From CAYNFH01 sp964396385 (GTDB lineage Bacteria; Armatimonadota; Chthonomonadetes; Chthonomonadales; CAJBBX01): a stretch of DNA of 37,594 nucleotides. The position numbers and the translations under genes were made by a program. Within the stretch, counting starts at the first letter, position 1, and the number at the start of each line of letters is the position of its first letter. Shown here piece by piece: positions 7,953 to 15,257 of the stretch. Under the pieces are notes generated by a model, which saw only the letters and a program-made list of their open reading frames with translations, was not told the origin of the DNA and did no database searches. The DNA is taken from positions 1-37,594 of the forward strand of contig CAYNFH010000034.1 of the NCBI GenBank assembly GCA_964396385.1, written 5' to 3'.

Positions 7953-9125
7953 CTACCTCTTCACGCTGCGGAGCTGTGCCCGCACGTTGCCCGTCGCCAG
8001 GTCCCAGACCCACACGCTGCCGTCGTCACTTGCCGCCAGTACCGTGGTGTCGTCCGGCGGGAAGGAGACGGAGCGCACCACTTCCGTGGGTCCGCTCAGC
8101 GTCTTGACCAGCGGACCCGACACGTTCCAGATCCGCACTGCGCCGTCCGCGCTGGCCGCCGCCACCAGGGGCGAGCGGTGCGCGAACGCTACCGAGGTGA
8201 TCATCTTGGTCGCGCCGTGCAGGGTGTTGACCAGCGCGCCGGTGTTGGGGTTCCAGATCTTAACCACCGGCTCCACGGGGCCAGAGGGGCCTGCCGGTAC
8301 TCCGGGCGGTAATGGCACGTTCGGGGGAACGCCCTTGTCGTCGTATCCCGCTGCGAGGAGCGAGCCGTCCGGCGAGTACGCCAGCGACCATACCGCCACC
8401 GTTCCGAACTTGTCCAGGTACTGGAGCACTTCCCCGGTCTCCGCGTTGTGTACCATGATGGTGCCGTAGCTGGAGCCGGCGAGCTGCGTGCCGTCCGGCG
8501 AGAATGCCACCGCGATGGACGTTCCGAACGGGGCAGAGAACATGTGCCGGAGTAAGCCGCCGGCCGCGGTGTTCCAGATGCGAAAGATACGGTCTTGCTG
8601 GGGATTGAAGCTGTTCGGGTCGCGCTCATCCCAGTGTGTGGTAGCGAGACGGTCCCCGGTCGGTGACCAGCTCAAGGACCAGACCAGCGTACTGCCTCCC
8701 TGGCCATTCGCCGCGTTTCCCTGCAGCGTCTCCAGCGGTGCGCCGCTGCTTGCGTCGAATACGCGTGCGGAGTCGTCCGCCAGGCCTACGGCGATGGCGT
8801 GGCTGTCCGGAGAAAAGGCGAGCGACCATATCTGGGTAGTGCCCAGAGACACGGTGGTGGGAAGGCGGACGCCGGTGGCGGCGTCGAACTCCCGAATCTG
8901 GTAGGCGATAGTCGGGTGGTTCGGATCCCCCGACGGCACGCCTACGCCGCTAGCGATGGTGCGCCCGTCCGGGGAGTACGCTGCCGCGAAGGCAAACTGG
9001 GGCCCGGGATTATTGGTGTTCGCGCCCCCGTTATTATTGTTGTTGCCCCCACCGCACCCGGCGGTGAATAGCAGGACGATGCCTAGCGCCGCCAGCAGAC
9101 GCAGGGCCCTTTTGCGACCCTTCAT
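7953..9125 (-). CDS. WD40-repeat lipoprotein
   Basis: An exported lipoprotein of about 390 residues. The start at 9125 (ATG, AAGGAG nine bases upstream) gives a classic lipoprotein signal with lipobox FTAGC (Cys at 24), followed by a Gly/Asn linker. The frame stays open to 9296 but adds no conserved sequence. About seven WD40 units follow, with AFSPDGTQLAGSS, ARVFDASSG, VRIWNVSG and VWVWDLATG, enough for one seven-bladed propeller. Such proteins are tethered to the outer face of a membrane and act as interaction platforms. The gene is divergent from the prepilin gene, so the 9126-9381 gap probably holds both promoters, though no clear boxes are visible. The function is not assignable beyond the fold. 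Confidence 0.85.
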   Translation of the reverse strand: MKGRKRALRLLAALGIVLLFTAGCGGGNNNNNGGANTNNPGPQFAFAAAYSPDGRTIASGVGVPSGDPNHPTIAYQIREFDAATGVRLPTTVSLGTTQIWSLAFSPDSHAIAVGLADDSARVFDASSGAPLETLQGNAANGQGGSTLVWSLSWSPTGDRLATTHWDERDPNSFNPQQDRIFRIWNTAAGGLLRHMFSAPFGTSIAVAFSPDGTQLAGSSYGTIMVHNAETGEVLQYLDKFGTVAVWSLAYSPDGSLLAAGYDDKGVPPNVPLPPGVPAGPSGPVEPVVKIWNPNTGALVNTLHGATKMITSVAFAHRSPLVAAASADGAVRIWNVSGPLVKTLSGPTEVVRSVSFPPDDTTVLAASDDGSVWVWDLATGNVRAQLRSVKR

Positions 9126-9381
9126 GTTGCCGCGCTCCTTCCCGGGATCGCTGCCCGCAGAGGTCGGCGCGCTCCCAAACAACCCGGCGTGCCGCCAATT
9201 CCTCCGGATAGCAAAGACCGTGCCACGGCTCATAAGCCTCCTCCGGCAAAACTTGTACAAACTACCGGCTAAAGAGCGGCGCGAGTCTGCCGACAATTCG
9301 TACTACGATGCAACCAGCCGGGCCGCTGGACGACTCCACGTTTGCAGGCGCCTGCCACCTGCTGGAAAGGGAATGTATCCG

Positions 9382-9792
9382 ATGCTCCATCGCCTCATGC
9401 GAAACCGAAATCGCAAAGGTTTCACGCTCATCGAGCTGTTGATTGTCATCCTTGTGCTGGCCATCCTCATGGCCGTGGCGCTGCCTCTCTATTTGGCCGC
9501 AGTCGCTGACTCGCAGGTGAAGACCTGCCGGGCCAACATGCAGACCATCGCCAACGCGGAAGCAGCCTACAAGACCTCAAGCTCCACCCACGTTTACACC
9601 ACGGATCTTACGCAGTTGAACTCCAACCTGGGTTCCACGCCTGTGTGCCCCTCCGGCGGCACCTACAGCGTGGCGATCAGCACCGGCGCCAGCACTGCCA
9701 ACAACGGCAAGACCGTTCCTTCTGGCGGCCTGGTGATCTCCTGCAGCCAGACCGGCCATGGTGTGTTTGCTCCGGGTATTGACAGCAACTAG
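9382..9792 (+). CDS. Type IV pilin-like prepilin
   Basis: A small exported pilin-like protein (about 136 residues). The positively charged leader ends in RKG, followed by FTLIELLIVILVLAILMAVALPLYL, the prepilin peptidase site and hydrophobic N-terminal helix with the conserved Glu at +5. The remainder has a pilin-like alpha-then-beta pattern with two C-terminal cysteines (VCPSGGTY, VISCSQTG) that may form the D-loop disulfide. The ATG at 9382 is nine bases after GGGA; ATG 9373 lies too close to that site but is possible. A longer open frame upstream runs through the promoter region and is ignored. The DNA of the helix is almost identical to the partial prepilin at the right edge of the window. 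Confidence 0.88.
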   Translation: MLHRLMRNRNRKGFTLIELLIVILVLAILMAVALPLYLAAVADSQVKTCRANMQTIANAEAAYKTSSSTHVYTTDLTQLNSNLGSTPVCPSGGTYSVAISTGASTANNGKTVPSGGLVISCSQTGHGVFAPGIDSN

Positions 9793-9852
9793 CCCGTATC
9801 TTCTTGGCTTCCGGCCTGCTGCCGCGACGCAGCAGAGCCAAAGCCACCTTGT

Positions 9853-9965
9853 ATTTTCGATTTTCAATTGTCGATTTTCGATTTGGCCTCTGTAGGTTCC
9901 GTTCTTCTAGTCGCGTGAGTACCTGAACGCCTCTCGCCTCTCACCCCCCACCTCTCAGCTTTTTC
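9853..9965. repeat. Composite short-repeat region
   Basis: TTTTCGAT units (9854-9884, with an inverted CAATTG centre) are followed by single or double copies of units used in other elements: CCTGAACG, CCTCTCGC, CCTCTCAC and CACCTCTCAG. A degenerate GGATTCC core lies near 9973. It fills the gap between the prepilin and the secretin-like gene. Confidence 0.5.
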
Positions 9966-10050
9966 TGCAGGATTCCCCCACCCGGTTCCAGTATCCCATC
10001 CCGTACGTGGTCCCGAGCCACCGTTAAGCGGGGCCAAGAGAGGTGCACCC

Positions 10051-10869
10051 ATGCGGATTACGGCCCTCCTGTTGTGCGTGATGCTCCTGGCCCCCGGAGC
10101 CCGGGCGGCGGAGGAAAAGGTGACCGTGCCGGTCCGCCTGAAGATGGTCACCCCGGCTGAGATGCTCCAGCGGCTGGGCATGGATACGTCCGACATCGAT
10201 ACCCTCGCCCTCCCACCCGGAATCGACGACGTCTTCCCCCGAGAGCCGGATACGCTGCTCATCCGCGGCACCAAGCTGGCCGCCGAGGCGCTCAAGCGGC
10301 AGATAGAGGGGATGGACCGGGTGGGCTACATCCGCGGCTTCCGGCCGTTCCGGCCCCGGCCGCTGGTCCATATCGGGTACCGCCTGCTGCGCGTCAAATG
10401 GCAGGATGGCAAGCTCCAGCGCGAGTACCAGGGCGGCGAAGCCAACTGGACGCTGGCCATAGAGCGTGCCACCGTGCGTACCTTTGGGGCCGTGCCGGGG
10501 CTAGAGACCACGCTCTCCGCTGAGATCGCACCAGACCGCTCCATTACTCTTACGGGCCAGCTCTCCTACTCCAGTCTGTTGTCTCACCCGGAGCCGGCGC
10601 CCAGGTCAGACGCGCACGCCGCTAACGCCGCACAGTCCCAGCTCGCCCTCTCGCCGGCGGTCACCCGAACGCTCCGCGATGGGGACCACGCGATCCTGGT
10701 GGGGTTGGCCACCTCCGGCAGCCCGGCGATCCAGACACTGGCCTCCCAGGGCCAGGTGCCGGATAAGGCCGAGCCGTTCACAGCCTACTTTGTGGAGATA
10801 ACCTCCGTCCAGGTAGAGCCGGAGCGCCGGGGCCGCTGGAACAGGCAGCGCTTCCTGCTGGACCGCTAG
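10051..10869 (+). CDS. Exported secretin N-domain-like protein (copy 1)
   Basis: A 272-residue exported protein with a signal peptide (ITALLLCVMLLAPGARA, cleavage before AEEK). Residues about 25-90 look like a secretin N1-type domain: VPVRLKMVTPAEMLQRLG, then a strand DTLLIRGTKLAAEALKRQIEGMDR, the RGT turn typical of secretins and pilus-assembly N-domains. The rest has a beta-rich region ending DHAILVGLATSGSPAIQTLA and FTAYFVEITSVQVE. There is no secretin pore domain, so it is not a full GspD/PilQ. The ATG has AGAGGTG upstream. It is a diverged tandem duplicate of the next gene, and both lie near two prepilin genes, so a link to a type IV pilus-like system is possible but inferred. Confidence 0.65.
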   Translation: MRITALLLCVMLLAPGARAAEEKVTVPVRLKMVTPAEMLQRLGMDTSDIDTLALPPGIDDVFPREPDTLLIRGTKLAAEALKRQIEGMDRVGYIRGFRPFRPRPLVHIGYRLLRVKWQDGKLQREYQGGEANWTLAIERATVRTFGAVPGLETTLSAEIAPDRSITLTGQLSYSSLLSHPEPAPRSDAHAANAAQSQLALSPAVTRTLRDGDHAILVGLATSGSPAIQTLASQGQVPDKAEPFTAYFVEITSVQVEPERRGRWNRQRFLLDR

Positions 10870-10898
10870 CCGCCTGCTCGGTGCGCCTGGAGTCCGCC

Positions 10899-11828
10899 AT
10901 GCTCCTACCGCTTCTTCTCTCCGTGCTGATGCTCCCCGGGTCTACATGGTCCCCCGCGGCGGCCGACAACGTGACAGAGATTGTGCGGGTCCGGTATATA
11001 GATCCCTACTCGCTCCTTTCGCGACTGCATCTGGAGCGTGATCTGCATCCCCAATCCAACTATCCCAATGGGATCGTGGATGTGTATGACCGGGGGCGCG
11101 ATAGCATCGTCATCCGCGGCACCCGGTCCGCAGTTGCGCGCCTGCGCCGCCAGATGGAGGAGATCGACCGGATGGCGGGCAGCTTCGTCCGCCCGCACCT
11201 GCTGACGGTCCGATACCGTCTCTTCCGCGTGCAGTCGGACGGAGTCGATATCCGCCGGTCGGATGGTGCTTTTATGTTCACCGACTACTCGGACACAAAC
11301 CCCGCCATCTTCAAGTCCTTCAATCTCTTCGACGGTCTGGGCATCAACCTGACCGCACGGGTGCGCCCGAACCGATCGGTTGAGATGACCGGGCAGATCA
11401 TCTACCGCCGGCCTCCGCAGCAAGACATCTCTCAGCCTCTCGACTACCGGCCGTCGCCGTTCGACGGCGGGCTGTTCTCCCGTCATCGGGCGCCGCGGCT
11501 GAATCTCGTGCCGAAGCCGCCGGCGGATATGCGTATCCAAGTGTATGGCGTGGCGAGCCCGGACCTGGCGTCGCCCAGGGTCACGCGCATCCTGCCTAAC
11601 AGGGGGCACGGCATCCTTATTGGGTTGGTGACTTCCGGCAGTCTCGCCGTGCAGACCATGGCCGATGCGGGCATCGTTCCCATTAAGCCGGAGCCTTTCA
11701 CGGCATGGTATCTGGAGATCACGGGCGTGGAGGTAGGTCGCGCGGAGCCGCGGCCGGATCCGTTTCCCAACGGCCGGGGCATCATCAGGCGCATCGACGA
11801 CGGCCCACCGGCGCCGCCGCACAGATAG
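10899..11828 (+). CDS. Exported secretin N-domain-like protein (copy 2)
   Basis: A 309-residue paralogue of the preceding gene, 29 bases downstream. The signal peptide is LLPLLLSVLMLPGSTWSPAAA. The N-domain pattern is repeated (VRVRYIDPYSLLSRLHLE, then DSIVIRGTRSAVARLRRQMEEIDR), as is the C-terminal signature GHGILIGLVTSGSLAVQTMADAGI and FTAWYLEITGVEV. I chose ATG 10899 because GGAG sits six bases upstream; GTG 10881 is also in frame. The duplication is old: the two share motifs but little contiguous identity. No pore domain is present. The role is unknown; a periplasmic scaffold or pilotin-like accessory is one reading. Confidence 0.65.
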   Translation: MLLPLLLSVLMLPGSTWSPAAADNVTEIVRVRYIDPYSLLSRLHLERDLHPQSNYPNGIVDVYDRGRDSIVIRGTRSAVARLRRQMEEIDRMAGSFVRPHLLTVRYRLFRVQSDGVDIRRSDGAFMFTDYSDTNPAIFKSFNLFDGLGINLTARVRPNRSVEMTGQIIYRRPPQQDISQPLDYRPSPFDGGLFSRHRAPRLNLVPKPPADMRIQVYGVASPDLASPRVTRILPNRGHGILIGLVTSGSLAVQTMADAGIVPIKPEPFTAWYLEITGVEVGRAEPRPDPFPNGRGIIRRIDDGPPAPPHR

Positions 11829-11830
11829 GC

Positions 11831-12883
11831 ATGGCAGACACGAATGGGATCGGACCCGCCCCGCGGATGAGTGCCCGCGGCACGTGCGCGCGCATCCAGG
11901 AGCTCGCGGGTAGGCTGGCCCGGAAGTCCCAGACCCGCGCCATCGCTCAAGAAGTGCTTACGGACTGCGCTCTCTCGGTGGAGCAGGTAGTTGCTCTGTG
12001 GACGGCGCTGGATGGCCCGCCGGAGCTGCGCACGCGGGAAAGGCTCGCGGCTATCTGCTGTCTTGGATACGCTGAGCTGCCCGTGGAGCTGCGCACCCGT
12101 ACCGTGGAGCACCTGTGCGCCGTGCTGGAAGACCGGCAGATCCCGGTGGGCAGCCGGTGCCTTTTGCGGCTTCGCCATGCCCTTTTGCGGACCGCCATTC
12201 CCTGCCTTGTGCTGGCAGGAATTGCCGCGGTGATAGCTTTGATCACTTGGCTGGGCTCACCGGCTGAATCCAGGCCGTTGCCAATGCTGGCCCTGTTGCT
12301 CACGGGCATGGCGGCATTTGTCGCCTCGACCGTCATCGTGCTGGCGCCCTTCGTGTCGCTCTCAACAGATTGGGATGCTTCGATCTCGGTCCGCTCGGAG
12401 GCCGCCGCGGCGCTGGAAAGGCTGGAGGCGCCCGAGAGTGTCGGATTCCTCGCCGAGGCCTGCGACGACAACAGCCTCCAACTTCGGATGATGGCGCGGA
12501 GAGCCCTCCGCGCCGTGCGCCCGCATCTCTCCGAGCGCCACTACGCCCTTCTGCCGCTCGCCACCACTCCGCAGCTCTGCCGCCTCCTCTGGCAGCCGGA
12601 CTGGACCTTGACTCTGGAAGCGGTCGAGGCGCTGGGCAAAGTAGGCGACGGGAGGGCCATGGAGGCGGTCGAGCGGCTGGCAGCGCGGGCCATTAGTATG
12701 GAGGTCACCGCGGCGGCCCTCCGTGTCCTGCCCGTGCTGCGCGCGCGGCACGGGCAGGAGAACAATGCCCGCACCCTGCTCCGCGCCGCCGACTCTGACC
12801 CCAGCCTGCTGCTCCGCGCGCCTTCCGACTCGCACGCAGACCCCACCCACCTCCTCCGGCCCGAGACTCGCGATTCACTTTGA
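11831..12883 (+). CDS. HEAT-repeat membrane protein
   Basis: A 350-residue protein starting with ATG two bases after the previous stop, so likely in the same operon. An alpha-helical N-terminal part (1-110) is followed by two membrane helices (about 120-142 and 150-175). A C-terminal set of HEAT-like helical pairs comes next, for example SVRSEAAAALERLEAPESVGFLAEAC, LQLRMMARRALRAVRPHL and LTLEAVEALGKVGDGRAMEAVERL. HEAT repeats mediate protein contacts. It converges on the next gene, and their 3' ends overlap by nine bases. No enzymatic motif is seen. Confidence 0.7.
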   Translation: MADTNGIGPAPRMSARGTCARIQELAGRLARKSQTRAIAQEVLTDCALSVEQVVALWTALDGPPELRTRERLAAICCLGYAELPVELRTRTVEHLCAVLEDRQIPVGSRCLLRLRHALLRTAIPCLVLAGIAAVIALITWLGSPAESRPLPMLALLLTGMAAFVASTVIVLAPFVSLSTDWDASISVRSEAAAALERLEAPESVGFLAEACDDNSLQLRMMARRALRAVRPHLSERHYALLPLATTPQLCRLLWQPDWTLTLEAVEALGKVGDGRAMEAVERLAARAISMEVTAAALRVLPVLRARHGQENNARTLLRAADSDPSLLLRAPSDSHADPTHLLRPETRDSL

Positions 12884-13447
12884 GGCGCTGTTACTTTGAG
12901 CTATCTCCTGCTGCAGATTGAACGGCGTGATGTCNNNNNNNNNNGTGATGTCCGCCAGCGCGCCGGCGCTCTTTAGATCCAGCAGGTTCAGTGCCAGGGG
13001 CGTATCCGGCGTAAGCTTCATGCTAGAGCCGCCTATGGCCGAGAAAGCTGCGACCAACCCGTTCTCCACGGTCGGAGTAGGCGCCTGGTAGGCCACGAGG
13101 TAGGTAGAGCCACCGATCTTTACCGTCTCTCCGCGCGTGTAGTAGACGTTGTTCACCAGATCGGTCTTTAGCGGCATCTTCGCACCGAGCGCGAACCGTC
13201 TCCAGTCTCCATTCAGGTCCTTCAGCCTGAGCTGGACAGGGAACCTGCTGCCGCGCAGCACGCTCCGCAGGTCGTCCGCCGGCGCCGCGTTTGCCACCTG
13301 GTCGAGTCCGTGGCCGGCCCATGCCACCGCGCCCATGAGCGCGATAAGCAGGACCAGCAGCCCGATCTTCACCTTGCTCAGCGCATCCTCGGCTGCGCGA
13401 GTCCCGGCTCGCATCGCCGCTCGCAAAGCCATCTGCTCGTCAGTCAT
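12875..13447 (-). CDS. Single-pass membrane protein, interrupted by assembly gap
   Basis: A hypothetical protein of about 190 residues including the gap. The start at 13447 (ATG) has GGGAGGG five bases upstream; the open frame to 13552 is not used. A helix at about 26-45 (VKIGLLVLLIALMGAVAWAG) anchors a domain with no family I recognise. It contains the strands FPVQLRLKDLNGDWRRFALG and YLVAYQAPTPTVENGLVAAF. Ten Ns (12935-12944) fall near the C-terminus. They are flanked on both sides by GTGATGTC; merging these would remove exactly 18 bases and keep the frame, giving GALADITPFNLQQE. The true protein is therefore probably about six residues shorter. Confidence 0.55.
   Translation of the reverse strand: MTDEQMALRAAMRAGTRAAEDALSKVKIGLLVLLIALMGAVAWAGHGLDQVANAAPADDLRSVLRGSRFPVQLRLKDLNGDWRRFALGAKMPLKTDLVNNVYYTRGETVKIGGSTYLVAYQAPTPTVENGLVAAFSAIGGSSMKLTPDTPLALNLLDLKSAGALADIXXXXDITPFNLQQEIAQSNSASK
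12935..12944. other. Assembly gap (10 N)
   Basis: Ten Ns join two contigs. The 8-mer GTGATGTC ends the left contig (12927-12934) and begins the right contig (12945-12952), suggesting that the contigs overlap rather than being separated by unknown sequence. Confidence 0.9.
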
Positions 13448-13779
13448 CGCACCCTCCCAAAGCACTGCGGTCCACCGCCAAAGGGAACGACCGCCGCTCG
13501 ACCGGAAATGTTTCCCATCGCCATTATGCGAAACGATGGCCGATTCAGGCACCCGGGTTCCGGCCGTGGAGCCACAGGGAGAGAGCGCACTCCCTCAATT
13601 GCCCGCCGGGCGGCCAGATCACTCCCCGGGAGCCTAAAGTGCCCCCAGAATCCGCGACATTGCGGGCTCCCCGTCCGGTATTCTCAGATGTAACGGGCCG
13701 CGCAGTCGTGCCGTACAATAGTTCAGTAGCGCAGAGCATTTCCGAACCCGAACGCCTGAACACCTGAACACTCAAATCC
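13448..13779. other. Intergenic region between divergent genes
   Basis: No gene is seen in these 332 bases, which separate two divergent genes and must hold their promoters. A TACAAT at 13714-13719 may be a -10 box for the prepilin gene, but no matching -35 is visible. The last part (13747-13778) carries CCTGAACA-type tandem units, described separately. Confidence 0.45.
13742..13778. repeat. CCTGAACA tandem units upstream of prepilin
   Basis: Imperfect units CCGAACCCGAACG, CCTGAACACCTGAACA lie directly before the prepilin ATG. The same 8-9 bp unit is used in the elements at 16807-16836 and 35881-35947. Confidence 0.6.
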
Positions 13780-14364
13780 ATGTTCCGCCGCGCCTTTACC
13801 CTGGTTGAGCTGCTCGTGGTCATCGCCATCATCTCCCTGCTGGCGGCGATCCTGTTCCCCGTGTTCGCCACCGCGCGCGCCAACGCGCGACGTACGGTCT
13901 GCGTGAGCCAGCTCCGCCAGCTCGCCATGGCGGCGCGTATGTACAAGCAGGACTGGGACGAGTTCCCCCTGCGCCTCTCGGACCTCAACCAGAGTTACGT
14001 CCGCGAGCCTCGCGTGTTCGTCTGTCCCAGCGACCAGGACCACGGACACCACCCGTACAACCCCCGCCTCGAGGGAGACGCCTTCCTGCCTTCGGGGGTG
14101 AGTTACGACTACGTTCCGGGCTGGCAGCTTGCGACCGACATGGGGTGGTGGAACCCGCTGCCAAATCCGGGCGAGGGGAAGTGGAACGACCTGACGCCGC
14201 TGCTGGACTGCAACTGGCACTGGGCCGGCCGCTACAATCCCTCCCTCACCACGAACGAGGCTGGCGCGCGGGGATGGGTGCTCATTGCCACGGCCGGCGC
14301 CTCCGTGCGCAAGATCCGCGTGGAAGACCCCCTGGCGGCGTTTACGCCGGACAAGTATCGATAG
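13780..14364 (+). CDS. Prepilin-type protein (short DUF1559-like)
   Basis: A 194-residue pilin-like exported protein. The leader MFRRA is followed by FTLVELLVVIAIISLLAAILFPVF, the prepilin cleavage site and N-terminal helix, then the ATARANARRTVCVSQLRQLAMAARMYKQDWDEFP region very common in Planctomycetes- and Armatimonadota-type DUF1559 proteins. A cysteine-containing VFVCPSDQD and a tryptophan-rich middle (PGWQLATDMGWWNP) follow. These proteins are exported and processed by the type IV prepilin peptidase; they may form minor pilins or surface decorations. The ATG at 13780 is the only sensible start and lies just behind a short-repeat array. The gene is followed by a strong hairpin at 14368-14437. 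Confidence 0.85.
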   Translation: MFRRAFTLVELLVVIAIISLLAAILFPVFATARANARRTVCVSQLRQLAMAARMYKQDWDEFPLRLSDLNQSYVREPRVFVCPSDQDHGHHPYNPRLEGDAFLPSGVSYDYVPGWQLATDMGWWNPLPNPGEGKWNDLTPLLDCNWHWAGRYNPSLTTNEAGARGWVLIATAGASVRKIRVEDPLAAFTPDKYR

Positions 14365-14367
14365 CCG

Positions 14368-14437
14368 GGTTTTCGGTTTCGGATTTTCGACTCGGGCTCC
14401 CGGTAATCGAAAATCGAAAATCTGAAATCGAAAATCA
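14368..14437. repeat. Inverted TCGAAAA-array hairpin between convergent genes
   Basis: The left arm is built from TTTTCGG/TTTCGGA/TTTTCGA units and the right arm from their reverse complement (TCGAAAATC repeated, 14406-14437), around the spacer CTCGGGCTCCCGGTAA. It fills the whole space between two convergent stop codons and could act as a bidirectional terminator. The architecture matches the GAATCCGG-core elements, but the core is degenerate. Confidence 0.65.
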
Positions 14438-15175
14438 CACCATCTCCAATGGCGCATCTACCACGTCTTCCAGCGCGGGAGCCCAGCCCGGCGGCGTGAC
14501 CGCGCCGTAGATGGCGTGGTCGTGCCCGCCTCGGTAAGCCCAGCCCTGGTCGCCGTAGCTCCAGTGCCAGTACTCGCTCGGGTAGTTGGTGAGCCCGCCC
14601 GCCAGGAGCGCCTCCGAGAGGATCCGGCGCGTGCGACGCGCCGCCGGAGAGATGCCGGGGGAGTCCAGGGAGAAGCACTTCGGGTCGAAGGGGTCGAACG
14701 GAGTGCAGTGGTTCTCCAGCCGACCGGAAGCATCGGCCAGCATCACGTCCAACGCCCCACCAGTCGTATGTGGCGGCGGCACGCGCGGGTCCATGGGCGC
14801 GCTGTACCGGTTCACCACGCGCTTGAGCTGGGCGTCCGACCAGTGCGGATTGCGCTCCTTTACCCGCTGCCAGATGGCGCGGTACATCCGCTGCTGGATG
14901 TGGGGCGGTCTCCATCCCTCGATGATGGCCAGCCGGTAGCCCTCCGGGAGCGCGGCGTGGGCGCGGCACAGCCGCTCAGCCACGGACCTCCGCAGCAGCG
15001 TCTCCCGCCGGTAGCGGAACCGCGGCGCGTCCAGGAGCAGCTCCGGGCAGAACTGAAGAAAGTCCACCAGCTCCTCCCCACACTCGATGATGCGGACCTT
15101 CCAGAGCTGCGTGACCGGCTCGGCAGGTGAAGGGGTGAAGGGGTGAAGGGGTGAAGGGGTGACCGGATTCTTCAT
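14435..15175 (-). CDS. D-alanyl-D-alanine dipeptidase (VanX/DdpX family, M15D)
   Basis: A 246-residue zinc peptidase predicted to hydrolyse D-Ala-D-Ala or related cell-wall dipeptides. The VanX signature is present: PPPHTTGGALDVML supplies the zinc His and Asp, and PSEYWHWSYGD supplies the catalytic Glu and third zinc ligand. EGWRPPHIQQRMY corresponds to the conserved substrate-side arginine motif. No vanH/vanA partner is present, so it is more likely a wall-turnover enzyme than glycopeptide resistance. The ATG at 15175 has no strong ribosome-binding site. Residues 2-18 (NPVTPSPLHPFTPSPAE) are the translation of an inserted repeat element; the conserved part begins at VTQLWKVRI. There is no other start codon before the conserved part. 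Confidence 0.85.
   Translation of the reverse strand: MKNPVTPSPLHPFTPSPAEPVTQLWKVRIIECGEELVDFLQFCPELLLDAPRFRYRRETLLRRSVAERLCRAHAALPEGYRLAIIEGWRPPHIQQRMYRAIWQRVKERNPHWSDAQLKRVVNRYSAPMDPRVPPPHTTGGALDVMLADASGRLENHCTPFDPFDPKCFSLDSPGISPAARRTRRILSEALLAGGLTNYPSEYWHWSYGDQGWAYRGGHDHAIYGAVTPPGWAPALEDVVDAPLEMV
15124..15170. repeat. GAATCCGG-core element with GGTGAAGG array
   Basis: Four to five copies of an 8-bp unit GGTGAAGG end in the core CCGGATTC (15163-15170), immediately after the dipeptidase start codon on the minus strand. Inverted units (TTCACCCCTTCACCCCC) recur at 15248-15264 beside the next gene's stop, so a diverged element may span both. Confidence 0.7.
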
Positions 15176-15257
15176 GGCGGAGGCTGCCTACCTGGACCTT
15201 ACGGGTGAGGCGATAGCGGCTATGCGCGAACTGAGGAGAATCACCCTGTTCACCCCT

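Noticed and set aside
8956..9372. Upstream extension of the first prepilin
   Set aside because: It crosses the start of the divergent lipoprotein gene and the shared promoter region; a prepilin leader should be short.
14435..15175. Glycopeptide resistance cluster
   Set aside because: Only a VanX-like dipeptidase is present, with no vanH, vanA ligase or vanRS pair nearby; wall turnover is simpler.
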